A stretch of 36,384 bases of DNA from an uncultured Enterorhabdus sp. (GCA_947573925.1 CANPHS010000011.1:1-36384), one strand, 5' to 3'; positions 25,094-32,863 are shown, numbered from the stretch's first letter. Program-made: numbers and translations. The notes: generated by a model from the letters alone, not told the origin.

Positions 25094-25303
25094 CTAAGCT
25101 GCCACCCGATGGAACTGCACGGTTTGGTGCTTCATGGAGATCTTCCCCACTTCCCAGCCGCGGGGCAGAAGTTCCTTCTTGTAGTTCAAAAACGAGTGGT
25201 CCAGGGGCACGCCGGCATGCTCGCCTACTTCGTCGAAGGTGAGGGTCAGCTCGTCGCCGGGCTGCTCCGCCACCCAGTCCCACAGCTTGTCGTACTTGCT
25301 CAT
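25094..25303 (-). CDS. DUF7662 domain small protein
   Basis: 69 aa: SKYDKLWDWVAEQPGDELTL, then FDEVGEHAGVPLDHSFLNYK and a terminal strand VQFHRV. It resembles the small DUF7662 domain (KYDPL start, LTFEEIE helix, winged-helix-like layout), often found in or beside restriction and defence proteins; the family name is from memory. Start ATG at 25303 follows GGAAAGGG; a few in-frame codons upstream are unlikely to be used. It stands alone, between the zeta operon and the symporter leader, on the minus strand. Role unknown. Confidence 0.68.
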   Translation of the reverse strand: MSKYDKLWDWVAEQPGDELTLTFDEVGEHAGVPLDHSFLNYKKELLPRGWEVGKISMKHQTVQFHRVAA

Positions 25304-25394
25304 AATGCGCCCTTTCCGCATTTCAAAATCCTCAAGAACGCCCCTATTCTCCCATTCCCCTCTCCTTTTCGACGGGCAGCGCGATTTTGTATCG

Positions 25395-25534
25395 AAAACG
25401 CGACTTATCAGCGTCTCGATGCCCATCTCACACGAACCGCTTCATAGACATTTCAAGAAATCCCAGGTCACAGCTTCCCAATGCATAGCGCCATTGTCAA
25501 ATTCCGTAACACGGACGCTGATAAGTCGCATTTT
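25395..25534. repeat. Long inverted repeat, 21-bp arms 98 bp apart
   Basis: The left arm (25395-25415, core GCGACTTATCAGCGTC) and right arm (25514-25534, core GACGCTGATAAGTCGC) match as inverted copies at 20 of 21 positions. The 98 bases between have no gene. It looks like a small palindromic or MITE-like element, or a pair of regulator sites, within the 578-base gene-free stretch 25304-25881. Confidence 0.65.
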
Positions 25535-25619
25535 GCCTCATTTTTTCGACGTTGAGTCGCAGAAGCCCTCCCTATCCGGCGCCTTTCGCGCCTAAAACGA
25601 ACGGTGAGTGAAATAGTTG

Positions 25620-25660
25620 TTGATTGACGGGGCGTCAGGGTGTAGAGTGGCCCCGTCAAT
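25620..25660 (+). promoter_or_regulatory. Sigma70-type promoter embedded in an inverted repeat
   Basis: TTGATT (25620-25625), 17 bases, TAGAGT (25643-25648). The flanking arms ATTGACGGGG (25623-25632) and CCCCGTCAAT (25651-25660) are a perfect 10-bp inverted repeat enclosing the -10. Transcription would start near 25655, about 60 bases before the glycine riboswitch. A repressor or the hairpin could add control to the riboswitch. Confidence 0.5.
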
Positions 25661-25716
25661 ATTTCTGTGATGCCTTCGGAATGGCGGCGCGGCCGGCAGA
25701 CCGGGGGCGGAGAAAA

Positions 25717-25813
25717 CTCTGGAGAACTCTTAAGTGAGTGCCGAAGGTGCAAGGTCTTTCGCGATGTGCGAGCGCACGCGAAAGCGCCGAATCTCTCAGG
25801 CAAACGGACAGAG
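25717..25813 (+). ncRNA. Glycine riboswitch (single aptamer)
   Basis: Conserved glycine-aptamer positions are in order: CTCTGGAGA at the 5' side, GCCGAAGGTGCAAG in the middle, a GC-rich variable hairpin, and GCGCCGAATCTCTCAGG with CAAACGGACAGAG at the 3' side. CTCTG (25717-25721) pairs with CAGAG (25809-25813) to close P1. Only one full aptamer is seen. It lies 68 bases before the start of an alanine/glycine:cation symporter, a known arrangement that implies control of glycine uptake or disposal. Confidence 0.9.
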
Positions 25814-25881
25814 AAGCTGATGACCCTCGCCACCGGCTTGCGCGTTCTCCCGAGTTTTCTCGCGAAGAAGAAAGGGAGATC

Positions 25882-27357
25882 GTGGAAGAAGCACTGCTCG
25901 GTATCGTCACCACCATCAACAACTATCTATCGAACTACATCCTCATCATTTTGCTGCTCGGCATGGGCATTTGGTTCACCGTGCGCACGAAGGCCATCCA
26001 GTTCCGCTGCTTCGGCGAGGGCTGGCGGCGGGTGTTCGGCGACTTCAGCCTGCGCGGCGGCAACCAGGGCGGCGGCATGACGTCGTTCCAGGCGCTGTCC
26101 ACGGCCATCGCGGCCCAGGTGGGCACCGGCAACATCGTGGGCGCGTGCGGCGCCATCATCGTGGGCGGCCCGGGCGCCATCTTCTGGATGTGGATCATCG
26201 CCCTGCTCGGCATGGCCACCAACTACGCCGAGGCCGTCATGGCCCAGAAGACCCGCGTGGTGGACGAGGACGGCACCGTCCACGGCGGTCCGGTGTACTA
26301 CATCACCACCGCCTTCAAGGGGAACGGCGGCAAGTTCCTCGCCGGCTTCTTCGCCGTGGCCATCATTTTGGCCCTCGGCTTCATGGGCTGCATGGTGCAG
26401 TCCAACTCCATCGCCGAGACCATGAACACCGCCTTCGGCATTCCCACCTGGGTCATGGGCCTTATCGTGGTCATCCTGGCCGGCATCGTGTTCATCGGCG
26501 GCGTGTCCCGCCTGGCCGCCGTGACCGAGAAGATCGTGCCCGTCATGGCCATCCTCTACGTGCTCGGCTCGCTCATCGTGCTCATCATGAACGCGGCGAA
26601 CATCCCGGCCACCTTCGCCCTCATCTTCGAGTGCGCCTTCAACCCCGCCGCCACCGTGGGCGGCGCCACCTTCGGCATCATCGCCGCCATCAGCCAGGGC
26701 GCCAAGCGCGGCCTGTTCTCCAACGAGGCCGGCATGGGCTCTACCCCGCACGCCCACGCGCTGGCCGAGGTGAAGGACCCGCATGAGCAGGGCGTGGTGG
26801 CCATGATCGGCGTGTTCGTGGACACCATCGTCGTGGTGACCATGACCGCGCTCGTGGTGCTGTCGGTGCTCTACGTGGGCGACGGCATGCTGGCCACCGG
26901 CGACTACGCCAGCCTCACCGCTGAGACCATCACCAAGACCAACATCGCCCAGCTGGCCTTCGGGCAGTTCTTCGGCGCGAACGTGGGCGCCTGGTTCGTG
27001 GCCATCTGCCTGTTGTTCTTCGCCTTCTCCACCATCCTGTCGTGGAACCTGTTCGCGAAGCTGAACGTGGAGTGGCTCTTCGGCAAGAAGGCGGTGCTGC
27101 CCTTCACCGTGATCGCGCTGGCCTTCATCTTCATGGGGTCGCTGCTCTCCAACGATCTGGTGTGGGAGCTCGCCGACATGTTCAACCAGCTGATGGTCAT
27201 CCCGAACGCCATTGCGCTGTTCGCCCTGTCTGGCGCCGTGCTGGCCATCGCTAACGCCAAGCACGACCCGAAGGCCCTCGATGTAGCCGAGGAGAAGCTG
27301 GCCAATGCGGAACGCGCCGCCATGAACGCCATGGTAGACGAGGACGCGCGAAAGTAA
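25882..27357 (+). CDS. Alanine/glycine:cation symporter (AGCS family)
   Basis: 491 aa with about 10-11 membrane segments. AGCS hallmarks: GGMTSFQALSTAIAAQVGTGN then IVGGPGAIFWMW near the N-terminus, and GLFSNEAGMGSTPHAHA in the middle. It imports alanine or glycine with Na+ (or H+). Start GTG at 25882 follows AAAGGGAG and gives MEEALLGIVTTIN; the longer in-frame reading from 25738 overlaps the riboswitch and is not real. The riboswitch points to glycine as the relevant substrate. A strong intrinsic terminator follows. Confidence 0.92.
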   Translation: MEEALLGIVTTINNYLSNYILIILLLGMGIWFTVRTKAIQFRCFGEGWRRVFGDFSLRGGNQGGGMTSFQALSTAIAAQVGTGNIVGACGAIIVGGPGAIFWMWIIALLGMATNYAEAVMAQKTRVVDEDGTVHGGPVYYITTAFKGNGGKFLAGFFAVAIILALGFMGCMVQSNSIAETMNTAFGIPTWVMGLIVVILAGIVFIGGVSRLAAVTEKIVPVMAILYVLGSLIVLIMNAANIPATFALIFECAFNPAATVGGATFGIIAAISQGAKRGLFSNEAGMGSTPHAHALAEVKDPHEQGVVAMIGVFVDTIVVVTMTALVVLSVLYVGDGMLATGDYASLTAETITKTNIAQLAFGQFFGANVGAWFVAICLLFFAFSTILSWNLFAKLNVEWLFGKKAVLPFTVIALAFIFMGSLLSNDLVWELADMFNQLMVIPNAIALFALSGAVLAIANAKHDPKALDVAEEKLANAERAAMNAMVDEDARK

Positions 27358-27397
27358 GCCTCCTCTCACATGACCACTCGCCTCTTGCGAGCACCCA

Positions 27398-27423
27398 GGG
27401 CGCCCTTCGGGGCGCCCTTTTTT
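27398..27423 (+). terminator. Rho-independent terminator of the symporter gene
   Basis: GGGCGCCC-TTCG-GGGCGCCC followed by six T residues: perfect 8-bp stem, stable UUCG-type loop and U-tract, 41 bases after the stop. Confidence 0.92.
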
Positions 27424-27531
27424 CGGGCCCGCGGCAACTCATCCCGAAAATACCATGCTCCGTATGATGGATGCGGAAGGCGGCCATGGTAGACTTGCCG
27501 TCGGAAAACCCGTTGATGTGAGGAGAATTTC

Positions 27532-27957
27532 ATGGCCCGTTGCTCATTGTTCCTGCGGACAACCCTTGTCGCCGCCCTCGCCCTCGGCACCGTGGCGCTG
27601 GCCGGATGCTCGTCGAACCATCCCATCACGAAAAGCGGCGAGGCCTGCGCCTCGTGCCACAGCGACGGGCGCGCGGCCGCCTGGGGAGCCGAGGTGCCCG
27701 ACGCTACGGAGACCGGTCTTGCCTTCGCCGTGGAGAGCAGCGCCGACGAGGTGTACCTGTGCACCGCCTACGTGGCCGAGGACGGCACCGTGGTTCCGGC
27801 CCAAATGCGCAAGCTGACCGCCGACGAACTCGGTGCCGTCACGGTGAGCGAGGGAGGCCTCTACGCCCTCTGCACCGGCGACATCTCAGGCCCCAGCGCT
27901 GTCGTCCTCGTAAACGCCACGGAAACGGGCCACGCCGATGCGGTGGTGAAGCTGTAG
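27532..27957 (+). CDS. Small lipoprotein with a single c-type haem motif
   Basis: 141 aa. Lipoprotein signal peptide ending in ALAGC (Cys26), then a haem c site CASCH (Cys39, Cys42, His43) right after the anchor. The rest (~50-141) is small and beta-rich with no recognised domain; no clear distal Met ligand can be assigned. A haem on an outside-facing lipoprotein suggests electron transfer to extracellular reductases such as the flavoproteins common in this family of bacteria. Start ATG at 27532 follows GAGGAG. It is a single gene between two terminators. Confidence 0.78.
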   Translation: MARCSLFLRTTLVAALALGTVALAGCSSNHPITKSGEACASCHSDGRAAAWGAEVPDATETGLAFAVESSADEVYLCTAYVAEDGTVVPAQMRKLTADELGAVTVSEGGLYALCTGDISGPSAVVLVNATETGHADAVVKL

Positions 27958-27978
27958 CCGGCAGCCGTTCAATCGTCA

Positions 27979-28025
27979 TAGCAGACTCACGCGTATGTTA
28001 CCCATGAGTCTGCTATTTTATTTTT
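27979..28025 (+). terminator. Rho-independent terminator of the haem lipoprotein gene
   Basis: TAGCAGACTCA (27979-27989) pairs with TGAGTCTGCTA (28005-28015) around a 15-base loop, followed by TTTTATTTTT. It also insulates the RNA promoter at 28069 from upstream transcription. Confidence 0.88.
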
Positions 28026-28045
28026 GTCAGTTCTATTAGATACGG

Positions 28046-28057
28046 GAACATTTGTTT
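28046..28057. promoter_or_regulatory. SOS-box-like site beside the RNA promoter
   Basis: GAACATTTGTTT, one mismatch from GAAC-N4-GTTC. It lies 11 bases upstream of the -35 of the candidate structured RNA. The same 12 bases occur at 32739 before the SNF2 helicase gene. LexA binding is inference. Confidence 0.3.
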
Positions 28058-28068
28058 TCATATTGGCA

Positions 28069-28097
28069 TTGCCGCGAAATGAAGCACCTGCTATAAT
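28069..28097 (+). promoter_or_regulatory. Sigma70-type promoter for the candidate structured RNA
   Basis: TTGCCG (28069-28074), exactly 17 bases, then a perfect TATAAT (28092-28097). The expected start, 7-8 bases after the -10, falls on A28105, the first base of the 12-bp terminal stem. No open reading frame with a ribosome site follows, so the promoter appears to drive a non-coding RNA. Confidence 0.7.
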
Positions 28098-28104
28098 CTA
28101 TTTC

Positions 28105-28202
28105 ACCAAAGCCGACTTGAGTGGATACAAGCTGGGTTCCCGAATGGGAGTAGGCATCAGTTGAATGCTTAGAATTCCTTTGCTCCTGGGGTCGGCTTTG
28201 GT
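28105..28202 (+). ncRNA. Candidate structured small RNA convergent with the HEPN gene
   Basis: ACCAAAGCCGAC (28105-28116) and GTCGGCTTTGGT (28191-28202) form a perfect 12-bp closing stem around 74 bases. Inside are small hairpins such as TCCC-GAAT-GGGA and GCAT-CAGTTGA-ATGC. The predicted transcription start coincides with the first base of the stem. The 3' third is antisense to the last 11 codons of the DUF3644/HEPN gene. Similarity to the RNA partners of other HEPN systems is a hypothesis. No terminator U-tract is evident after 28202. Confidence 0.5.
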
Positions 28203-29221
28203 CGCTTCGCAACTTCTTTCTTCAGGCGATCGATGATGCCTTCCGGATTCTCTCGCACCTTATCCCAAATCAAATCTATCACTTGCTGCGAGTAAATGAA
28301 AGAAGAAGGCTCTCCTTCCAGCGAGTTATCATAAGAGTATCGGCTATCGGCTTTCATTCCATAGAATGAGGTGAACAGCCCGAACATATAGAGGTTGAAG
28401 GGACGACGGTTCTTCGTGCGGGCACGCGTATCCGAACCATCCTGCATAAGCACAACGCCCGACTTCGCCAAACGCTCGCAAATAGCCTTCACCACTCCAC
28501 TCGGACGATAGGGGTACTTGTTCTTAACTTCAACAGGAGTTTTGATAACCGCCACGGGCACATCACCGCTCTCAGCAATGCGGAAGGTATGGTCAGCATC
28601 GCCTTTCTTCGTACTTCTCAGCTCGGTTACATAGGTGCAGCTGAATTTCCTGTTGTCAAGCTCATCGGCTATGGTAAGAATGCCCTCGCGCTTCTCTAGC
28701 ATCTTCTCAAGAACAACGGGGTCGTAGCGAGCGCGGCACTCATCTTCATCTACCGTAGATTTGCGAACAGACAAAACAAGGTAGTTCTCCGGAATAAGAT
28801 CGCTAACCTCAATACCCAAGAGCCGCCTTGCCTGGCGATCGAAATTCTCAACGGAAGCCTGAAGAATTGGCCCGTAGAAACTCTCGTATTCGGGAACGAC
28901 GAAATGGGCGCTGGTATTTCGCACATCAATGAGCTTGTCCATGTTCCTGCGAAGAGGGTCTTTGCTGTTCGTAAACACCTTTTTGAGACAGTCCTCTAGA
29001 GAAAGGGTGCGCGTATTTCCAGGATAATAGATCTCTTCAATTCCGTACCGCTCAACAATATGAGCCTTAAGCATGAGCTCCCATGCATTGCAGAGGAAGA
29101 AAGAACAGCCTTCTACATGGTATTGAATAGTAGGGCGATTATAGAGCTCGATAGCGAGCAAGAAAGCCTCTTGAGCCTTTCGCATAAGTCGATCGTATGT
29201 CTGTTGTTCCTGATCGTTCAT
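28169..29221 (-). CDS. DUF3644 protein with HEPN ribonuclease motif
   Basis: 350 aa. The N-terminal part matches DUF3644 (RKAQEAFLLAIELYNRPTIQ and SFFLCNAWELMLKAHIVERYG). DVRNTSAHF contains Arg101-Asn102-x3-His106, the R-x4-H signature of HEPN RNases. The C-terminal part has a conserved-looking PSGVVKAICERL segment and FYGMKADSRYSYDNS, possibly nucleic-acid binding. GC content and codon use are clearly lower than in the neighbours, a sign of transfer. ATG at 29221; an extended -10 lies ~45 bases upstream. It converges with the candidate RNA at 28105-28202. Probably a defence or toxin-type RNase; this is inference. Confidence 0.8.
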   Translation of the reverse strand: MNDQEQQTYDRLMRKAQEAFLLAIELYNRPTIQYHVEGCSFFLCNAWELMLKAHIVERYGIEEIYYPGNTRTLSLEDCLKKVFTNSKDPLRRNMDKLIDVRNTSAHFVVPEYESFYGPILQASVENFDRQARRLLGIEVSDLIPENYLVLSVRKSTVDEDECRARYDPVVLEKMLEKREGILTIADELDNRKFSCTYVTELRSTKKGDADHTFRIAESGDVPVAVIKTPVEVKNKYPYRPSGVVKAICERLAKSGVVLMQDGSDTRARTKNRRPFNLYMFGLFTSFYGMKADSRYSYDNSLEGEPSSFIYSQQVIDLIWDKVRENPEGIIDRLKKEVAKRPKPTPGAKEF

Positions 29222-29262
29222 GCCTTTGCCCCCGCTTCCGCATCCTCCAACAATGGCGGGAC

Positions 29263-29271
29263 ATCATAGCA
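29263..29271 (-). promoter_or_regulatory. Extended -10 promoter of the HEPN gene
   Basis: On the minus strand TGCTATGAT, an extended -10, 42 bases before the start codon at 29221. No good -35 is seen. It lies in the 96-base gap after the SNF2 helicase stop. Confidence 0.4.
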
Positions 29272-29317
29272 CGGGCGAAGATTCGTATCTCTTGGACGTG
29301 CCGAAAACTTATACCTT

Positions 29318-32300
29318 TTACTCATCCCCCAGCAGTTCGGCCAGGCGTTTGCGGGTGAGGCCTTCCAGGGCATCGGCGCTCGTGGCGGCCACGACCGAGT
29401 CGGAAAGGTCGCGCTTGGCCTGCTGCAGGGCCACGATACGCTCCTCGATGGTGCCCTTGGCCACCACCTTGTACACGTCCACGTCGCGGCGCTGGCCGAT
29501 GCGGTGGGCACGGTCGGTGGCCTGGTCGGTGGCGGCGGCGTTCCACCAGGGGTCGGCGTGCACCACCACCGAGGCCCCCGTGAGGTTGAGGCCCGTGCCG
29601 CCGGCCTTCAGCGACACGAGGAACACCGGCGTGCCGTCTTCGTTGAAGGCGTTCACGAGGCGCACCCGCTCCCGCTTGGGCGTGGCGCCGGTGATGGTGA
29701 AGTGCGCGACGCCCTGGCGCTCCAGTTCGGCGGCGAGCACGTCCAGATAGCTGGTGAATTGGGAGAACACGAGTACCTTGCGGTCGGCGTCCATGGCCTC
29801 GCGCACCAGCTCCATGATGGCCCCCAGCTTCTCGGCGCCGCCCTTGTAGTTCTCGAACACGAGCGCCGGGTCCAGGGCGATCTGGCGCAAGCGTGTCAGT
29901 TCCGCCAGCACCTCCACGGTGCTCTTCTCCGCCTCGCGCACGTGGCCCCGCTTGTTGGCCCGCGAGGCGTTCTGCCGCTTTTGGGCGTTCAAGTCCTCCC
30001 GCAGCTTCTGCTCGGCCCCGTCGTAGAGCCGCCGCTGCTCGCGGCCCAGGGGCACGTACACCACGTTCTCCTGCTTGGCGGGCAGATCGTGCAGCACGTC
30101 GGCCTTGCGGCGGCGCAGCAGGAAGGGCTCCACCAGCGCCCGCAGCCGGGCAGCCGCGCCTTCGTCGCCGCCGACGATGCCCAGCTCGAAGCGCTCGCGG
30201 AACCGCTCGTAGCTGCCGAGGAGCCCCGGCATGAGGAAGTCGAAGATGCTCCACAGCTCCGAGAGACGGTTCTCCACCGGCGTACCCGTGAGCGCGAACC
30301 GCAGACGGGAGCGCAGGCGCTTCACGACCCGGGTGGTCTTGGTGGCGTGGTTCTTGATGTACTGGGCCTCGTCCAGCACCACGAGGCCCCAGGAGGCCTT
30401 GGCCAGCAGCGCCGCGTCGATGCGCACCCGGTCGTAGGAGGCCACGAGCACGCAGGGCTCCCCGCCGGGGCGCTCCCCGGCGCCGATGGCCGCCCCGGCA
30501 TCGGCCGTTGCGGCCTGGGCCCGGGCCAGCAGGGCGGCCCGCTCCAACTTCGTGCCCTCGAAGGGGGCCACGGGCACGTCCGGCGCGAAGCGGGCGAACT
30601 CGTCGGTCCAGTTGAACACGAGGGAGGCCGGGCACGCCACGAGCACCGGGCCCTCCAGGCGCCCCCCGTCGCGCAAGCTCTTCACCAGGGCGATCATCTG
30701 GAGCGTCTTGCCGAGGCCCATCTCATCGGCCAGAATGCCGCCGAAGCCGAGGGCCGCCAAGCGCGAGAGCCATCCGAAACCCTCTTCCTGGTAGGGGCGC
30801 AGCGTGGCCGCCAGCCCCGCGGGCGCGGGCACGGGCACGTCCGGCGCATCCAAGCGGGCCAGGTAGTCTTCGAAGGCGACGTCGCGCACGGCGTCGCCAT
30901 ATTCCCGATCCAGGTAGAAGGCCTGGTAGGTGGGTACTTCCGCGCCGTCTTCCAACAGCTCGGCGGCCGAGACGCCCAAGTCGCGCACCATATCGGCCAG
31001 ACGGGCCACGTCCCCCGCCCCCAGGGCCGCGATGCGCCCGTCGCTCATGCGGTGGAAGCGCTTGCGCTGCCGGTAGGAGGCGAGCATGGCGGCCAGCTCG
31101 TCGCGGGACAGGTCGCTCTCGCGCACGTCCATCTGGATGAGGTTCGCCGCCAGCGACAGCCCGAGCTGCACCCGGGGCGGCGTCTCCACCACCAGGCGGT
31201 CGAAGGCCGGGGTGGTGAACACCTCGCCGGCGGCGCGGAACTGGGCCAGGCCGCTGTAGAGCAGCTCGCCGGCCAGCTCCGTCTGGCGCACCGGCAGGGT
31301 CATGGAACCGTCGAAGAACTGGGCCGCCAGCATGACGGCCCCGTCCTCCAGGGCCTGGTCGCGGAAGGCCTGCTGGCTCGCGGGCTTAAGCTCCGGCTCC
31401 TCGGGCGAGTCGGCGGGGCTCGCCAGCACCACCTCCCGCTCGCCGTAGAAGGCCTTCACCGTGAGGCGGATGAGCGAGGCCTCCTTCTTCCCCGTCTTGT
31501 CGAAGTAGAAGGCCAGCGTGCCGGCCACGGGGCGCAGGGCCTCCCAGGCCTCGGGCAGGGCCACGTCCATGGTCTCCTCCAGCACGGGCAGGGCCCGGCG
31601 ACAGAAGGCCTCGGCGTCGCGCTCGGCCACGAAGGCCCCCGCGCCGTCGGTGAGCCCCGCCTCCCGCAGCCACGCGAAGGCCGCGGCGTCGCGGCCCGCT
31701 ACGGGCGCGGCCACGCCCCCGTCCAGCACGAAGGACGCCTCCAGCCCGCGCACCACGAGCACGTCCCGGGAAAGGCGCAGGTCGTACCCGCCCTCGGCTG
31801 CGGCGAATTCCAGCCGCAGGGCCGGGGCGTCCTCCCCGATGCGCCACGGCGTAGGCTCGGCGGCTCCCGCGCGGCGCTCCAGGGTGAACGACGCGCCCTC
31901 GCCCATGGCCGCCAGCAGGTCCGCCAGTTCCGCTTCCCGCAGGCGCACCTCGCGCTTACCGTCCGCGGTGCGGAAGGTGGAGCCGCCGAACAGGCGCTCG
32001 TCGGGGAACAGCTCCGCCAGCTTCCGCGCCACGGCCCGGGACGGCCCGTCGAAGGCCGCGAGCCGGTGGGCGAAGGCGAGCTTCTTGCCGTAGGCGTAAA
32101 ACTCGCCGCGCTGCACCCGATGGGCGAAGGCCTCCGCATCGCGCACCACGTAGCTGCCCCGCGGGCCTTCCGCGTCCAGCCGCAACGACCACAAGCGGCC
32201 GTCGTAGGCCAGGTGCACCCCCAGGTGAACGCTGCCCGGCGCGACCCCGAGGGCGCAGGCGCCGTCCGCGTCCCCCGCACCGGCCGCGCCCACGGCCCGC

Positions 32301-32716
32301 TTCAGGCCGCGGCCGGCCCCCTCCCCCGCCAAGCAGCGGGCCAAGGCCTCGCTCGTCGGCCGGGCCACGGGGGCCGCCGCCCGCGCCGCCGTCGCGTCCT
32401 CGAAGGACTTCGGCTGGGTGAAGTAGGTGGTCACCAGCGCCACGCAATGCTTGCAGAGGCCGTCGAACCGGGCGATGGCGGGGCATGTGCACTCGTAGTC
32501 CACGATGCGCGATTCCCAATCGCCGAACATCACCGAGGTCTCAAAGTAATCGGCGATGCCCGAGGCCGAGGCCACGCGCCCGGCGATGACGGTCACGTCC
32601 TCGTCGCGCCGCACCGTGCGGGCCGCCACCGACTTGCCCGAGGCCGCAATGCCCACCCCGCGCGACACCGCCCGCGGATCGGCGTAATCGGCCAACTTCA
32701 CCGCCCCAAGGCCCAC
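29318..32716 (-). CDS. SNF2-family helicase with N-terminal SWIM zinc finger
   Basis: 1132 aa. SWIM zinc finger near the N-terminus: Cys76-x-Cys78 in YECTCPA and Cys88-x-His90 in GLCKHC. The middle (~110-600) is a bacterial SNF2 helicase-associated region. The SNF2 ATPase follows: Walker A ADEMGLGKT at ~665, DEAQ box LDEAQYIKNH at ~783, and the helicase C-terminal motifs SLKAGGTGLNLT and ATDQATDRAHRIGQ. It should move along DNA and remodel protein-DNA complexes; some relatives are in defence systems, others are housekeeping. GTG start at 32716 follows GGAGGG. A -10-like TATCAT and an SOS-box-like site lie just upstream. Confidence 0.92.
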   Translation of the reverse strand: MGLGAVKLADYADPRAVSRGVGIAASGKSVAARTVRRDEDVTVIAGRVASASGIADYFETSVMFGDWESRIVDYECTCPAIARFDGLCKHCVALVTTYFTQPKSFEDATAARAAAPVARPTSEALARCLAGEGAGRGLKRAVGAAGAGDADGACALGVAPGSVHLGVHLAYDGRLWSLRLDAEGPRGSYVVRDAEAFAHRVQRGEFYAYGKKLAFAHRLAAFDGPSRAVARKLAELFPDERLFGGSTFRTADGKREVRLREAELADLLAAMGEGASFTLERRAGAAEPTPWRIGEDAPALRLEFAAAEGGYDLRLSRDVLVVRGLEASFVLDGGVAAPVAGRDAAAFAWLREAGLTDGAGAFVAERDAEAFCRRALPVLEETMDVALPEAWEALRPVAGTLAFYFDKTGKKEASLIRLTVKAFYGEREVVLASPADSPEEPELKPASQQAFRDQALEDGAVMLAAQFFDGSMTLPVRQTELAGELLYSGLAQFRAAGEVFTTPAFDRLVVETPPRVQLGLSLAANLIQMDVRESDLSRDELAAMLASYRQRKRFHRMSDGRIAALGAGDVARLADMVRDLGVSAAELLEDGAEVPTYQAFYLDREYGDAVRDVAFEDYLARLDAPDVPVPAPAGLAATLRPYQEEGFGWLSRLAALGFGGILADEMGLGKTLQMIALVKSLRDGGRLEGPVLVACPASLVFNWTDEFARFAPDVPVAPFEGTKLERAALLARAQAATADAGAAIGAGERPGGEPCVLVASYDRVRIDAALLAKASWGLVVLDEAQYIKNHATKTTRVVKRLRSRLRFALTGTPVENRLSELWSIFDFLMPGLLGSYERFRERFELGIVGGDEGAAARLRALVEPFLLRRRKADVLHDLPAKQENVVYVPLGREQRRLYDGAEQKLREDLNAQKRQNASRANKRGHVREAEKSTVEVLAELTRLRQIALDPALVFENYKGGAEKLGAIMELVREAMDADRKVLVFSQFTSYLDVLAAELERQGVAHFTITGATPKRERVRLVNAFNEDGTPVFLVSLKAGGTGLNLTGASVVVHADPWWNAAATDQATDRAHRIGQRRDVDVYKVVAKGTIEERIVALQQAKRDLSDSVVAATSADALEGLTRKRLAELLGDE

Positions 32717-32738
32717 GGACGCCCTCCCTTCGCTAAGC

Positions 32739-32750
32739 GAACATTTGTTT
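32739..32750. promoter_or_regulatory. SOS-box-like site upstream of the SNF2 helicase
   Basis: cGAACATTTGTTTt, one mismatch from GAAC-N4-GTTC, 22 bases before the GTG start and directly downstream of the minus-strand -10-like TATCAT (32764-32759), where a repressor would block transcription. Identical to the 12 bases at 28046. Confidence 0.35.
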
Positions 32751-32863
32751 TCAAGTTCATGATACTACAATCGGGAGAATTTCTACCAGTCGACTTCCGC
32801 GCAAGCGAATCCCTGTTTTTCCAGTCGTGACGCACAGCATAACCGAACGGCTCCCGCAAAGCT

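Noticed and set aside
25738-25881. N-terminal extension of the symporter
   Set aside because: The region is the glycine riboswitch; the GTG at 25882 starts a normal AGCS protein.
28105-28202. tRNA or known riboswitch at the structured RNA
   Set aside because: No cloverleaf, no T-loop consensus, and no aptamer core that I recognise.
28046-29221. Retron or reverse-transcriptase system at the structured RNA
   Set aside because: The RNA with terminal inverted arms recalls a retron msr-msd, but no reverse transcriptase is encoded in the window.
29504-32830. Very long plus-strand open frame (over 1100 codons) opposite the SNF2 gene
   Set aside because: High GC removes stop codons in the opposite strand; the translation is His/Gly/Gln-rich without motifs, while the minus strand has the complete SNF2 and SWIM motifs.
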